The translations under genes and the position numbers were made by a program. The notes under the pieces are model-generated. The model ran no database searches. It worked only from the letters and a program-made list of their open reading frames with translations, and was not told the origin of the DNA. DNA of 64,000 nt from Pseudonocardia broussonetiae (GTDB lineage Bacteria; Actinomycetota; Actinomycetes; Mycobacteriales; Pseudonocardiaceae), in NCBI RefSeq assembly GCF_013155125.1, contig NZ_CP053564.1:5897501-5961500 (forward strand), read 5' to 3'. Below are positions 1-9,098 of the stretch, one piece after another (positions within the stretch are counted from its first letter, which is position 1; each line of letters begins with the position of its first letter).

Positions 1-1
1 A

Positions 2-286
2 CTGCGCCTCCGGTGCGCCGTCACCGCCCGAGACCGCGGCTGCGCCCACCCCGGCTGCGACCGACCACCCTCCTGGTCCGAGGTCCACCACATCCACCAC
101 TGGGAACACGGCGGACCCACCGCCCTGAACAACCTGGTGATGCTCTGCAAGGCCCACCACCGCCAGATCCACCACACCGACTGGCAGGTGAGGACCCGCG
201 ACGGGCTACCCGAGTTCGTCCCACCCCGCTGGATCGACCCCGCGCAGAGACCCCGCCGCACGGCCCTCGCCCACCTGGCCGCGTAG
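2..286 (+). CDS. HNH endonuclease, C-terminal part (DUF222/13E12 family), cut by the window edge
   Basis: The open frame enters from the left edge and ends at TAG 284-286. The visible 94 residues carry an HNH nuclease core: C-x4-C (CAHPGC), then SEVHHIHHW, the NNLVMLCKAHHRQIH helix with its metal-binding histidines, and a short arginine-rich tail. This is the usual C-terminus of actinobacterial DUF222-HNH proteins (13E12 repeat family), which occur in many copies per genome and are thought to be nucleases of selfish or mobile origin. The N-terminal DUF222 part lies outside the window, so integrity cannot be judged. It ends 14 bases from the convergent ilvD. Confidence 0.85.
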   Translation: MRLRCAVTARDRGCAHPGCDRPPSWSEVHHIHHWEHGGPTALNNLVMLCKAHHRQIHHTDWQVRTRDGLPEFVPPRWIDPAQRPRRTALAHLAA

Positions 287-300
287 TCGGCGCGCGCCGA

Positions 301-1974
301 CTACCCGCAGACCGCCCCCTGCGCCGCCGACCCCACGAGCTTCGAGTACTTCCCCAGCACCCCGCGCCGCAGCTCCGGGGTGGGGGCGGGCGGCGACCAC
401 GCCTCCCGCCGGCGCGCGAGCTCCGCCTCGTCGACGACCAGCTCCAGCGTCCGCGACGCCATGTCCAGCACGATCCGGTCGCCGTCACGCACGAACGCGA
501 TCGGCCCGCCGTCGACGGCCTCGGGCGCCACGTGCCCCACGCACAGGCCGGTGGTCGCCCCGGAGAAGCGGCCGTCGGTGAGCAGCAGGACGTCCTTGCC
601 CAGCCCGGCGCCCTTGATCGCCCCGGTGACGGCCAGCATCTCCCGCATCCCCGGCCCGCCGCGCGGCCCCTCGTACCGGATGACGACGACGTCGCCGGGC
701 TGCAGGTCCGGCACGGCGTCCATCGCGCCCTGCTCGCCGTCGAAGACGCGGGCGGTGCCCTCGAAGCGCGAGGAGTCGAACCCGGCGCTCTTGACGACGG
801 CCCCCTCGGGCGCCAGCGAGCCGTGCAGGATCGTGATGCCGCCGGTGGGGTGGATCGGGTTCGACAGGGCGCGCAGGATCTCGCCGTCGAGGTCCGGCGG
901 GTCGATCGCGGCGAGGTTCTCGGCGACGGTGGAGCCGGTGCAGGTGAGCACGTCGCCGTGCAGCAGCCCGGCGTCGAGCAGCGCCTTCATGACGACGGGC
1001 ACGCCGCCCACGCGGTCGACGGTGGACATCACGTGCGCCCCGAACGGCTTGACGTCGGCCAGGTGCGGCACGCGGTCGCCGACGCGGGTGAAGTCGGCGA
1101 GCTCCAGCGGCACGCCCGCCTCCCACGCGATGGCGAGCAGGTGCAGCACCGCGTTGGTGGACCCGCCGAACGCCATGACGACCGCGATCGCGTTCTCGAA
1201 CGCCTCGCGCGTGAGGATCTGCCGGGCCGTGATGCCCTTCTCGATCATCCCGATGACGGCCTCGCCGGACGCGCGGGCGATGCCGTCGCGGCGGCGGTCG
1301 ACCGCGGGCGGGCTGGCCGAGCCGGGCAGCGCCATCCCGAGCGCCTCGGCGGCGCTCGCCATCGTGTTGGCCGTGTACATGCCGCCGCAGGCGCCCTCGC
1401 CGGGGCAGATCGCGCGCTCGATCGCGTCGACCTCCTCGCGGGTGATCAGGCCCCGCTGGCACGCCCCGACGGCCTCGAACGCGTCGGCGATCGTCACCTC
1501 CCGCTCCCCCACGTACCCGGGCATGATCGACCCGGCGTAGAGGAAGACCGCGGCGAGGTCCAGGCGCGCCGCGGCCATCAGCATCCCGGGCAGGCTCTTG
1601 TCGCAGCCCGCGAGGAGCACGGTGCCGTCGAGGCGCTCGGCCTGCACGACGGTCTCGACGGAGTCGGCGATCACCTCGCGGCTGACCAGCGACCAGTGCA
1701 TCCCGACGTGCCCCATCGAGATGCCGTCCGACACCGAGATCGTGCCGAACTCCATCGGGAACCCGCCCGCCCGGTGCACGCCCTCCTTGGCCGCGAGGCC
1801 CAGGCGCTGCAGCGACAGGTTGCACGGGGTGATCTCGTTCCAGCTCGACGCGATGCCGATCTGGGGCTTGCCGAAGTCCTCGTCGCGCATCCCGACGGCG
1901 CGCAGCATGCCGCGCGCGGCGGTGCGCTCCAGGCCGTCGGTGACCTCGCGGGAGCGGGGCTTGATGTCCGTCAT
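301..1974 (-). CDS. ilvD: Dihydroxy-acid dehydratase
   Basis: Cytoplasmic enzyme that dehydrates 2,3-dihydroxy-3-methylbutanoate and -pentanoate to the 2-keto acids of valine and isoleucine synthesis. At 557 residues it is full length. The three cysteines expected for the [2Fe-2S]-type enzyme are present: Cys51 (TPCN), Cys124 (AGCDKSLPG) and Cys196 ([13 protein letters not shown]). [14 protein letters not shown] and the C-terminal [13 protein letters not shown] motifs are also intact. The related sugar-acid dehydratases share the fold, but the motif set here is that of the branched-chain enzyme. The ATG overlaps the TGA of the upstream MFS gene (ATGA at 1971-1974), so the pair is probably co-translated. 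Confidence 0.95.
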   Translation of the reverse strand: MTDIKPRSREVTDGLERTAARGMLRAVGMRDEDFGKPQIGIASSWNEITPCNLSLQRLGLAAKEGVHRAGGFPMEFGTISVSDGISMGHVGMHWSLVSREVIADSVETVVQAERLDGTVLLAGCDKSLPGMLMAAARLDLAAVFLYAGSIMPGYVGEREVTIADAFEAVGACQRGLITREEVDAIERAICPGEGACGGMYTANTMASAAEALGMALPGSASPPAVDRRRDGIARASGEAVIGMIEKGITARQILTREAFENAIAVVMAFGGSTNAVLHLLAIAWEAGVPLELADFTRVGDRVPHLADVKPFGAHVMSTVDRVGGVPVVMKALLDAGLLHGDVLTCTGSTVAENLAAIDPPDLDGEILRALSNPIHPTGGITILHGSLAPEGAVVKSAGFDSSRFEGTARVFDGEQGAMDAVPDLQPGDVVVIRYEGPRGGPGMREMLAVTGAIKGAGLGKDVLLLTDGRFSGATTGLCVGHVAPEAVDGGPIAFVRDGDRIVLDMASRTLELVVDEAELARRREAWSPPAPTPELRRGVLGKYSKLVGSAAQGAVCG

Positions 1975-3317
1975 GGGCGGGCTCCTGCCGTGGTGGGGGC
2001 TCCATCATCGCGGGTGCCCACCCGTCGTCCCACGACCAGGACGACCACGGCGGCCAGCACCATGAACCCGGCGACGACGAACATGCCGACGCGGAAGTCG
2101 CCGGTGACGCCCTGCAGCCACCCGGTCAGGTACGGGCCGACGAACCCGGAGAGGTTGCCGAAGGAGTTGATCAGCGCGATCCCCGCGGCCGCGCCGACGC
2201 CGGTGAGGAACGTGGGCGGGATCTGCCAGATCACCGGGATCGCGGCGAAGACGCCGGACGCGCACACGCACATCGCGGCGATCACCAGGTAGGGCGAGTC
2301 GAGGAACAGGGCGACGGCGACGCCCGCCGCCCCGACCAGCGCCGGCACCGCGACGTGCAGGGTCCGCTCGCGGGTGGCGTCGGAGTGCCGGGCGTTGAGC
2401 ACCATCACGACCGACGCGACCGCGTAGGGCACCGCGGTGATCAGCCCGATCTGCACGAGCGAGAACTCGACGCCGAACTGCTCCTGCAGGTCCGACACCA
2501 CCTGCGGCAGGAAGAACGCCAGCACGTAGAGCCCGAACACCACCCCGAAGTAGACGACCGACAGCGCGACGACCCGCCCGTCGCGCAGCGCGTCGCGCAT
2601 CCCGGTGGTCTCGGGCACCTGCGCGGCGTCCTCGTCGGCGATCCGCGCCTCCAGCGCCCGGGCCGCGTCGGGCTCGAGCCAGCGGGCCGTGGTGGGGCGG
2701 TCGGGCAGGAGCACGAGCACCAGCAGCCCGACGAGGACGGCCGGCACGCCCTCGGCGAAGAACATGAACCGCCAGCCCTGGGCGAAGCCGAGCACGCCGT
2801 CGCCGTTCTCGATGAGCCAGGTCGACAGCGGCGCGCCCAGCACCGTCGACAGCGGCACCGCCAGGAAGAACAGCGCCACCACCCGCGCCCGCCGCGCCCG
2901 CGGGAACCAGTACGTCAGGTACAGGATGATCCCGGGGAAGAACCCGGCCTCGGCCACGCCGAGCAGGAACCGCACGGCGTAGAAGCCGAGCTCGTTCGTC
3001 ACGAACGCCGTGGCCGACGCGACGATCCCCCAGGTCAGCATGATCCGCGCGATCCACAACCGGGCGCCGACCCGGTGCAGGACCACGTTGCTCGGCACCT
3101 CGAAGAAGAAGTAGCCGACGAAGAACAGCCCCGCCCCCAGCCCGTAGGCGGCGGCGGACAGTCCGAGGTCGGGGTTCATCCGCAGCGCCGCGAAGCCGAC
3201 GTTCACGCGGTCGACGTAGTTGAGCAGGTAGCAGAGCCCGAGGAACGGCAGCAGGCGCCACATGGCGCGCCGCACCGCCGCCTCGACGAGCGGGGACTCC
3301 GGGACGTCATCGGCCAT
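1971..3317 (-). CDS. MFS transporter, anion:cation symporter (ACS) type
   Basis: A 448-residue twelve-helix major facilitator. The N-terminus ([20 protein letters not shown]) and the early [10 protein letters not shown] segment are typical of the ACS/phthalate-permease family, which imports organic anions with protons. I start it at the ATG at 3317; an in-frame extension to 3353 would add twelve polar residues before the conserved region. It is the promoter-proximal gene of a two-gene unit with ilvD, overlapping it by four bases. The substrate cannot be told from sequence; pairing with ilvD hints at a hydroxy acid or keto acid but is no proof. Confidence 0.85.
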   Translation of the reverse strand: MADDVPESPLVEAAVRRAMWRLLPFLGLCYLLNYVDRVNVGFAALRMNPDLGLSAAAYGLGAGLFFVGYFFFEVPSNVVLHRVGARLWIARIMLTWGIVASATAFVTNELGFYAVRFLLGVAEAGFFPGIILYLTYWFPRARRARVVALFFLAVPLSTVLGAPLSTWLIENGDGVLGFAQGWRFMFFAEGVPAVLVGLLVLVLLPDRPTTARWLEPDAARALEARIADEDAAQVPETTGMRDALRDGRVVALSVVYFGVVFGLYVLAFFLPQVVSDLQEQFGVEFSLVQIGLITAVPYAVASVVMVLNARHSDATRERTLHVAVPALVGAAGVAVALFLDSPYLVIAAMCVCASGVFAAIPVIWQIPPTFLTGVGAAAGIALINSFGNLSGFVGPYLTGWLQGVTGDFRVGMFVVAGFMVLAAVVVLVVGRRVGTRDDGAPTTAGARP

Positions 3318-3378
3318 GCGCCACTGCCTACCCCGGGGGCGCGACGGGGACAACCGCAGGCTCGGTGTCCTCCGGTCG

Positions 3379-4803
3379 TCAGGGCACGCGCGGTGCCAGC
3401 GCCTCCAGCACCGCTCGGTTGACCGCGCAGAGGTCGGCCTGCGTCTCGCGGGCGAGGGTGACGACGCCGGCGAGCCCGTTGCCCAGCTGCATCGTCGACA
3501 GGCACAGCGCCGCCTGCCCGGGCGCCGCCGCGGCGCGGTGCTCCAGGCCCGGCCGGTCGCCGAAGCGGGTGGCGACGCCGGGGCGTGCGGCGGGGTCGAC
3601 GCTGTAGGCGCCCGCCGCCGGGCCCCAGCTCACGACCGACACCAGCGCGTCGGAGGCGTAGTCGCAGCCCACGCGGTAGAGCGTGTCGGCCTCGACCGGC
3701 GAGGGGAACGGGTGCGGGTCGACGCCGGGCGGGCGCACCTCGGCCGGGAACGCCGACCAGCCGATCGTCGTGCAGGGGTCGAACGGCGCGCCGACGTCGT
3801 CGGCGGTGGGCAGGTCCTCCAGCGAGCCCAGGGCGAGCGCGTCCGGGGCGGCGGGGAGCGGGCCCGGCAGCGCGGCGGCCGCGCGGTCGACGCCGGTGCG
3901 CGCGGCGTCGCAGCCGGGCGCGGTCACGGCGAGGGTCTCGCGGAACAGGTAGGGCAGCGACGGGACCAGCAGCGTCGTGTCGCTGACCTGGCGGGTCACC
4001 GTGCAGCCGTCCGGGGCGTCGTCGACGACCTCGACCCGGCCGTCGGGCAGCATCCCCGCGACGCCCTCGACGTCGACCTCGACCTGGCCCAGCCCGAGCG
4101 CCACCGCGAGCCCGGGGGCCGAGCAGGTCCGCGGCCCGGTGACGGTGACGTCGGCGGGCGCCGTGACGATCGCGGCGAGCGCCGCGCACGGGTCCTGCTC
4201 CCCCACCGCGAACGCCGGGTCGGTGCCCGCGGCGGCGCGGCGCGGCGGGGCGTCGATGCGCGGTAGGACGTCGGCGAGGTACCGAGCGGCGAGCGCGCAG
4301 GACGCCGCCGGGTCGTCGGCCGCCTCGCCGCGCACGACGACGCCCCAGCCCAGCGCGACCTCGCGGGCGTACCCGCACTCGGGACGCCCGTGCGCCTCCT
4401 CGGCCGGCGCGACGGGCGGGAAGGAGCGGCCGCCGATCTCGCGGGGGGCGCCCGGGCCCCGCACGAGTTCCGCGACCTCGATCGTCACGTAGGACAGCGC
4501 GCCGTCGGCGGCGGACTCCAGCGCGACCTCGCAGCCGTCGTAGCCGCGGACCGGGCGCAGCGCGAACGCGACGGCCCCGGAGGCGCGCTCGGCCGCGGCG
4601 ACGTCGTGCATCGCGCAGACGTCCCACGACCGCAGCACCGCCAGCTGCCCGGCGAGGACGCGCTCGCCGTCGTCGAAGGGCAGGGCGGCCAGCGCGGCGT
4701 CGCGGGCGGGCGAGCCGGTGCCGGGCACGGTGGCCGAGCACCCGGCCCCCGTGGACCCGGCCAGGAGCGCGGCCAGAACGGCCACCCCCGTCCGCCAGCG
4801 CAT
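3379..4803 (-). CDS. Secreted lipoprotein with three cysteine-containing DUF3558-like segments
   Basis: A 474-residue protein with a 20-residue hydrophobic signal (VAVLAALLAGSTGAGCSA); Cys22 is the likely lipidation site, although the residue at -3 is Gly rather than the usual Leu or Val. The body shows three successive segments, each opening with a D-x-C pattern (DVCAMHD, DPCAALAA, DPCTTIGW) and each followed by a second cysteine (GC or TC), as in actinobacterial DUF3558 lipoproteins, which usually have only one such unit. The function is unknown. TAGCGT at 4816-4811 lies 7 bases before the ATG, so the mRNA is probably leaderless. It is not coupled to its neighbours. Confidence 0.7.
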   Translation of the reverse strand: MRWRTGVAVLAALLAGSTGAGCSATVPGTGSPARDAALAALPFDDGERVLAGQLAVLRSWDVCAMHDVAAAERASGAVAFALRPVRGYDGCEVALESAADGALSYVTIEVAELVRGPGAPREIGGRSFPPVAPAEEAHGRPECGYAREVALGWGVVVRGEAADDPAASCALAARYLADVLPRIDAPPRRAAAGTDPAFAVGEQDPCAALAAIVTAPADVTVTGPRTCSAPGLAVALGLGQVEVDVEGVAGMLPDGRVEVVDDAPDGCTVTRQVSDTTLLVPSLPYLFRETLAVTAPGCDAARTGVDRAAAALPGPLPAAPDALALGSLEDLPTADDVGAPFDPCTTIGWSAFPAEVRPPGVDPHPFPSPVEADTLYRVGCDYASDALVSVVSWGPAAGAYSVDPAARPGVATRFGDRPGLEHRAAAAPGQAALCLSTMQLGNGLAGVVTLARETQADLCAVNRAVLEALAPRVP

Positions 4804-4849
4804 GGAAGGAACGCTAGCAGGACGGCGTTGGGCCGTTCGGCCTAGTGGA

Positions 4850-6580
4850 CTAGTCCCTGCTGCCGGCGGAGGCGAAGCCGCGGTCGCGGCGCACGTTGGC
4901 GCGGCGGCCCTTGAGCGTCGTCGTGCCGCGCAGGCTGCGCAGCACGTCGTCGGCGGCGTGCTCCGGGATCTCGACGAGCGCGTGCCGCTCGTGGATCTGG
5001 ATGGCGCCGATGTCGCGGCCCGTCAGGTTCGACTCGTTGGCCAGCGCGCCCACGATGTCCTGCGGGCGCACGCCGCTCGCGCGGCCGGCGTTGACGAACA
5101 GCCGGGTGGTGCCGGCCTTCGGCGCCCGGGTGCCCGCGGCGCCGCCGCGGCCCCGGGAGTCGCGGGCGTCGCGCGGACCCCGCGCGTCGCGCGAGCCGGA
5201 GCGCGGAGCGCTGACCACCGGGATGTCCTCGCCGTCGTCGGGCGTGCCCGCGGCGGCGGCCATCAGCCGGATCGCGGCGGTCGCGACGTCGGCGGCGTCG
5301 AACTCCTCGGCCAGCCCGGCGACCATGGCGGCCACGCCGTCGTCGTCGGCCGACATCTCGGCCAGCGCCTCGCGCAGCGCCTCACGGGTGCGCTCGAGGC
5401 GGGCGGCGCGCAGATCGGCCGCGGTGGGGACGGCGGCCATCTCGATGGGCTGGCCGGTGAGCCGCTCCACGTTGCGCAGCGCGTAGACCTTCGACGGCGG
5501 CGCCAGCGTGATCGCGACGCCCTCGCGCCCGGCCCGCCCGACGCGCCCGATGCGGTGCACGTAGGCCTCGGAGCTCTGCGGCACGTCGTGGTTGACGACG
5601 TGGGTGAGCAGGTCGATGTCGAGGCCGCGGGCCGCGACGTCGGTGGCGACGAGCAGCTCGGTGCGCCCGCTGCGCAGCCGCTCGACCACGCGGGTGCGGT
5701 GCTCCTGGTCCATGCCGCCGTGCAGCGCCTCGGCGCGCAGGCCGCGGCCGGTGAGCGTCTCGGTGACCGCGTCGACGTCGAGCCGGGTGCGGCAGAAGAC
5801 GATCGCGGCCGTGGGGCGCTCGGCCTCCAGGACGCGACCCAGCGCGGCGGTGGTGTGGGTGCGGGGCACGAGGTAGGCGGTCTGGCGGACCTTGGGGGCC
5901 TCGCCCTCCGCGACCTCCTCGCGGCGGATCCGCACCGTGACCGGCTCGCGCAGGTACTTCTGCGCCAGCGTCTCGATGCGCCGCGGCATGGTGGCGCTGA
6001 ACAGCACCGCCTGCCGGGTGTCCGGGGTGGCGTCGAGCAGCGTCTCGATGTCCTCGACGAAGCCCATGTCGAGCATCTCGTCGGCCTCGTCCAGGACGAC
6101 GACCTCGAGGTCGTGCAGCTTGAGCGCGCCGCGGTTCATCAGGTCGATGGCGCGGCCCGGGGTGGCGACGACGACGTCGACGCCCTGGTGCAGCGCCTTG
6201 AGCTGCGGGCCGACCGGCGCGCCGCCGTAGACGGTGAGCACGCGGGCGTGCAGGCCGGCGCCGTAGCGCTGGACGGCCTCGGACACCTGCAGCGCGAGCT
6301 CGCGGGTGGGGGCCAGGATCAGGCCGAACGGGGCGGCGCCGCGCTCGCGGGAGGGGCGCTGGTCGGCCATGCGCTCCAGCATCGGCAGCGCGAAGGCCGC
6401 CGTCTTGCCGGTGCCGGTGGCCGCCTGGCCCAGCAGGTCACGGCCCTCGACCAGGGGCGTGATCGCCTCGGCCTGGATGGGGCTCGGGTGGGTGTAGCCC
6501 AGCTCGTCGACGACGGCGAGGAGCTCGTCGCGCAGCGGCAGGTCGGAGAAGGTGGGCAGGTCGAGGTCGAGCTCAGACAA
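4850..6580 (-). CDS. deaD: DEAD-box ATP-dependent RNA helicase (CsdA/DeaD type)
   Basis: Unwinds structured RNA in ribosome assembly and mRNA decay, notably in the cold. The 576 residues contain the Q-motif region (HPSPIQ), Walker A ATGTGKT (54-60), PTREL, DEAD (164-167), SAT and HRIGRVGRAGR, then a Gly/Arg/Asp-rich linker and a C-terminal DbpA-type RNA-binding domain (about 490-565). I chose the TTG at 6580 because GGAAGA lies six bases upstream; a GTG at 6610 would add ten unconserved residues and has no clear ribosome site. The leader contains a strong hairpin (6622-6641), which suits the leader-mediated control common in this family. Confidence 0.93.
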   Translation of the reverse strand: MSELDLDLPTFSDLPLRDELLAVVDELGYTHPSPIQAEAITPLVEGRDLLGQAATGTGKTAAFALPMLERMADQRPSRERGAAPFGLILAPTRELALQVSEAVQRYGAGLHARVLTVYGGAPVGPQLKALHQGVDVVVATPGRAIDLMNRGALKLHDLEVVVLDEADEMLDMGFVEDIETLLDATPDTRQAVLFSATMPRRIETLAQKYLREPVTVRIRREEVAEGEAPKVRQTAYLVPRTHTTAALGRVLEAERPTAAIVFCRTRLDVDAVTETLTGRGLRAEALHGGMDQEHRTRVVERLRSGRTELLVATDVAARGLDIDLLTHVVNHDVPQSSEAYVHRIGRVGRAGREGVAITLAPPSKVYALRNVERLTGQPIEMAAVPTAADLRAARLERTREALREALAEMSADDDGVAAMVAGLAEEFDAADVATAAIRLMAAAAGTPDDGEDIPVVSAPRSGSRDARGPRDARDSRGRGGAAGTRAPKAGTTRLFVNAGRASGVRPQDIVGALANESNLTGRDIGAIQIHERHALVEIPEHAADDVLRSLRGTTTLKGRRANVRRDRGFASAGSRD

Positions 6581-6621
6581 GTGGAATCTTCCGTCGCAGT
6601 CAGCGGGCACACGTCGGCGTA

Positions 6622-6641
6622 CCCGCGGGCGAGCCCGCGGG
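6622..6641 (-). promoter_or_regulatory. GC hairpin in the 5' leader of the RNA helicase gene
   Basis: CCCGCGGGC at 6622-6630 is followed two bases later by its exact complement GCCCGCGGG at 6633-6641, giving an eight-pair stem with a four-base loop. It lies 42 bases upstream of the TTG start and would be transcribed in the helicase leader. No T-tract follows, so it looks more like a leader structure that the helicase itself might act on than a terminator. That role is inferred from autoregulation of deaD/csdA leaders in other bacteria. Confidence 0.45.
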
Positions 6642-6820
6642 CCCTCTGCACGAGTTCTGCCTGGCCGTTGCGGTCTCTGATGGTCTCAACGCACCATCGG
6701 CCTCACATACTCCCAGGTGACGCCGCTCACCGCGACGGCGGGGCACCTGACGCAGAGATCACACGGGCGCTCGGTCACGACGTCGCCCGCCGTTCACCTG
6801 CGGACGGCAGCCTGGACGGC

Positions 6821-7537
6821 GTGACGAACCACGCCCCCGCCAACCTCCGGGACCTCCGCGGACTGCGCACCGACGACGGACGGATCGTCCGCCGCGGTGT
6901 CCTCTACCGCAGCGAGCTGCCGCTGTCGGGCACCGCCGCGGCGGCCGAGGTGGCGGTGTGGCCGCCCGCCGACGTCATCGACCTGCGCGTGCCCGGCGAG
7001 CACCCCGCCCCGCACCACCTCGACCTGCCCGGCACCACCGTGCACTCCGTGCCGATGGGCGCCGACCTCGCGCCCGCGCTCGCCGCCGCGCAGCCCACCG
7101 GCCACGACCTGGCCGAGGCCTACGCGCTCCTGGCCCGCGACGCGGCCGGCTCGATCGCGCACATCGCCGCGCTCGTCGCCGACTCCCCCGGCCCCGTCCT
7201 CGTGCACTGCACCGCGGGCAAGGACCGCACCGGCGTCGTCGTCGCGGTGCTGCTGCGCGCGGTCGGCGTGCGCCGCGAGGACGTCGTCGCCGACTACCTG
7301 CGCACCGAGGCCAACCTCCCCCGCCTGTGGGCCACGCTGCGCGCCGCCGGGATCCGCGAGCCGCGCAACCGCGCGCTGATGGGCGTGCACCGCGCGGCTC
7401 TGGAGTCCGTGCTCGACGAGGTCGAGGGGCACGAGGGCGGGGCCGCGGGCTGGCTCGCCGCGCACGGCGTCGACGACGCCGCGCTGGCCCGGCTCTCCGA
7501 CCGCCTGCTCGGCACGGCCTACGAGTCGGCCGCCTGA
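6821..7537 (+). CDS. Tyrosine phosphatase, PtpB/Y_phosphatase3 family
   Basis: A 238-residue cytoplasmic protein with the phosphatase P-loop HCTAGKDRTG (catalytic Cys130) and the conserved N-terminal NLRDLRGLRT and GVLYRSE segments of the family that includes mycobacterial PtpB. These enzymes remove phosphate from tyrosine and in some cases from phosphoinositides or Ser/Thr. An aspartate before the P-loop (around D121) is present. The GTG at 6821 is the first start that gives the conserved N-terminus; the same frame stays open far upstream, but that extension shows no coding character and overlaps the helicase. No ribosome site or clear -10 is visible. A HAD hydrolase follows 64 bases downstream. 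Confidence 0.85.
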   Translation: MTNHAPANLRDLRGLRTDDGRIVRRGVLYRSELPLSGTAAAAEVAVWPPADVIDLRVPGEHPAPHHLDLPGTTVHSVPMGADLAPALAAAQPTGHDLAEAYALLARDAAGSIAHIAALVADSPGPVLVHCTAGKDRTGVVVAVLLRAVGVRREDVVADYLRTEANLPRLWATLRAAGIREPRNRALMGVHRAALESVLDEVEGHEGGAAGWLAAHGVDDAALARLSDRLLGTAYESAA

Positions 7538-7601
7538 GGCCCGACCGCCCGGGACCCGACCGCCTGAGACCGGGCCGGGAGGCATGGCGCAGGATCGGCC
7601 C

Positions 7602-8285
7602 ATGAGGCTGATCCAGTGGGACGTCGACCGGACGCTGCTCGTCGCAGGCGGGCTCGGCGTCGACGCGTTCGCCGCGGCCTTCACCGCCGTCACCGGGGTG
7701 CCGTGGCGCGGGGCGCTCGTGGCGGCGGGCCGGACCGACCTGTCGATCACCCCCGAGCTGTTCGCCCAGCACGGCATCGACGACGCCGGCCCGCACCTGG
7801 AGCCGTTCTTCGCCCGCTACACGACCGAGTTCGCCGCCCGCGCCGACCGGCTCCCCGCCCACGGCACGCTGCTGCCCGGCGCCGCCGCGGTGCTGGCCGC
7901 GCTGGCCGGGCGGCCCGGGGTCGTGCAGACGCTGGTCACCGGCAACATCGCCGCCGTCGGCGTCGCGAAGGTGACGGCGTTCGGCCTGCACCCGCACCTC
8001 GACACGGCGGTCGGCGGCTACGGCGACGACCACCCGGTCCGCGCCGAGCTCGTGCGCCGCAGCCGGGAGCGCGCGGAGGCCGCCTACGGCCCCTTCGCCG
8101 ACGCCGACGTGCTCGTCGTCGGCGACACCGTGCACGACGTGGCCGCCGCGCTCGGGGCGGGCGTCGTCGCCGTCGGGGTGGCGACGGGCCCGGCGACGGT
8201 CGACGAGCTCACCGCCGCGGGCGCCCACCACGTCCTGCCCGGCCTGGACGACGTGGAGCGGGCGGTGGCGGTGCTGGCGGGCTGA
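7602..8285 (+). CDS. HAD-family hydrolase
   Basis: A 227-residue haloacid-dehalogenase-type phosphatase. Motif I is near the start (WDVDRTLL; Asp7 nucleophile, Asp9 acid/base), with Arg where Gly or Ser is commoner; motif II is LVTGN and motif III/IV is VVGDTVHDV. A helical cap lies between motifs I and II. The substrate is unknown; phosphoglycolate-phosphatase-like members are closest in layout. I use the ATG at 7602, which has AGGA 7 bases upstream; an ATG at 7584 sits too close to a GGGAGG. It follows the tyrosine phosphatase in the same direction and ends one base before the convergent IclR gene. Confidence 0.85.
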   Translation: MRLIQWDVDRTLLVAGGLGVDAFAAAFTAVTGVPWRGALVAAGRTDLSITPELFAQHGIDDAGPHLEPFFARYTTEFAARADRLPAHGTLLPGAAAVLAALAGRPGVVQTLVTGNIAAVGVAKVTAFGLHPHLDTAVGGYGDDHPVRAELVRRSRERAEAAYGPFADADVLVVGDTVHDVAAALGAGVVAVGVATGPATVDELTAAGAHHVLPGLDDVERAVAVLAG

Positions 8286-8286
8286 G

Positions 8287-9090
8287 TCAGCCGCTGCGCC
8301 GCGCCACCGGGCGGGAGCTGCCGAGCTCGGCCGACATCGCCGCGGTGGTCTCGACCAGCTCCGCGGTGACCGCGGCCAGCACCTCGTCCGTGGCCACCCG
8401 CGCGGGCAGCGCGAGCGCCACCACCAGCGGCAGCGACTCCCCCGCGGCAAAGACCGGCGCCGCCACCGAGGTGACGCCGGGGATCACCCCGCCCGTGGTG
8501 AGCGCGACGCCGTCGCGGAGCACCGCCGCGGTGATCCGGCCGATCTCGGCGTCCGACGCGGTGTTGGGCACCCCGGCCTCGCGCTCCCCGCGCAGCACCG
8601 GGCCGGTCAGCGTCTCGGGCAGGTGCGCGAGGTACACGCGGCCGACCGACGACCCGGCCAGCGGCAGCGTCGCCCCGACCCGCACGGTGATCGGCAGGGC
8701 GTACGAGCCGTAGTCCCAGCGGACGATCACCGGCCCGTGGTCCCCCCAGACGGCGAGGTTGACCGCGTGCCCGGTGCGGTCGCGCAGCCCCGGCAGGTAC
8801 TCCGACGCCAGGCCGACCTCGTCCATGCGGCGCAGCGCCTCCATCCCGAGGCGGCGCAGCGCCGGGCCCATGTCGTAGAGCCCGGAGCTGCGCGACTGCG
8901 CGACGAGCCCGACCCGGCCCAGGCTCACCAGGTAGCGGTGCGCCTTGCTGGCGCTCATCCCGCTGGCCCCGGCGAGCTGGGTGAGGCTCATCGGGCCGAG
9001 GCCCTCCTCCAGCGCCCGCAGCACGGTCATGGCGAGCTCGACGGACTGGATGCCCTGCCGGGCGTCCGTCGCGCCCTCACCGTCTGCCAC
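8287..9090 (-). CDS. IclR-family transcriptional regulator of the aromatic-acid cluster
   Basis: A 267-residue DNA-binding regulator. The N-terminal winged helix is clear (GIQSVELAMTVLRALEEG, LTQLAGASGMSASKAHRYLVSL) and is followed by the IclR effector domain (about 90-260). IclR proteins bind the aromatic substrate or a pathway intermediate and act on divergent promoters. The GTG at 9090 is chosen; an alternative GTG at 9099 shares its G with the TAG stop of the AAHS transporter gene. It is the last gene of the unit monooxygenase - transporter - regulator, so it probably controls the repeats at 11943-11987. Confidence 0.9.
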   Translation of the reverse strand: MADGEGATDARQGIQSVELAMTVLRALEEGLGPMSLTQLAGASGMSASKAHRYLVSLGRVGLVAQSRSSGLYDMGPALRRLGMEALRRMDEVGLASEYLPGLRDRTGHAVNLAVWGDHGPVIVRWDYGSYALPITVRVGATLPLAGSSVGRVYLAHLPETLTGPVLRGEREAGVPNTASDAEIGRITAAVLRDGVALTTGGVIPGVTSVAAPVFAAGESLPLVVALALPARVATDEVLAAVTAELVETTAAMSAELGSSRPVARRSG

Positions 9091-9098
9091 GAGGCGCA

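Noticed and set aside
13..2292. A 759-residue plus-strand open frame
   Set aside because: It overlaps ilvD on the opposite strand; the translation is Arg/Pro/His-rich without any family motif, a typical shadow in very high G+C DNA.
301..3317. Sugar-acid utilisation operon (sugar-acid dehydratase with ACS transporter)
   Set aside because: The dehydratase motifs fit canonical branched-chain DHAD, and no aldolase, dehydrogenase or regulator of sugar-acid metabolism is adjacent.
4718..7537. One 939-residue plus-strand protein ending in the tyrosine phosphatase
   Set aside because: Only the last 238 residues from 6821 have protein features; the rest is antisense to the helicase gene and has no motifs.
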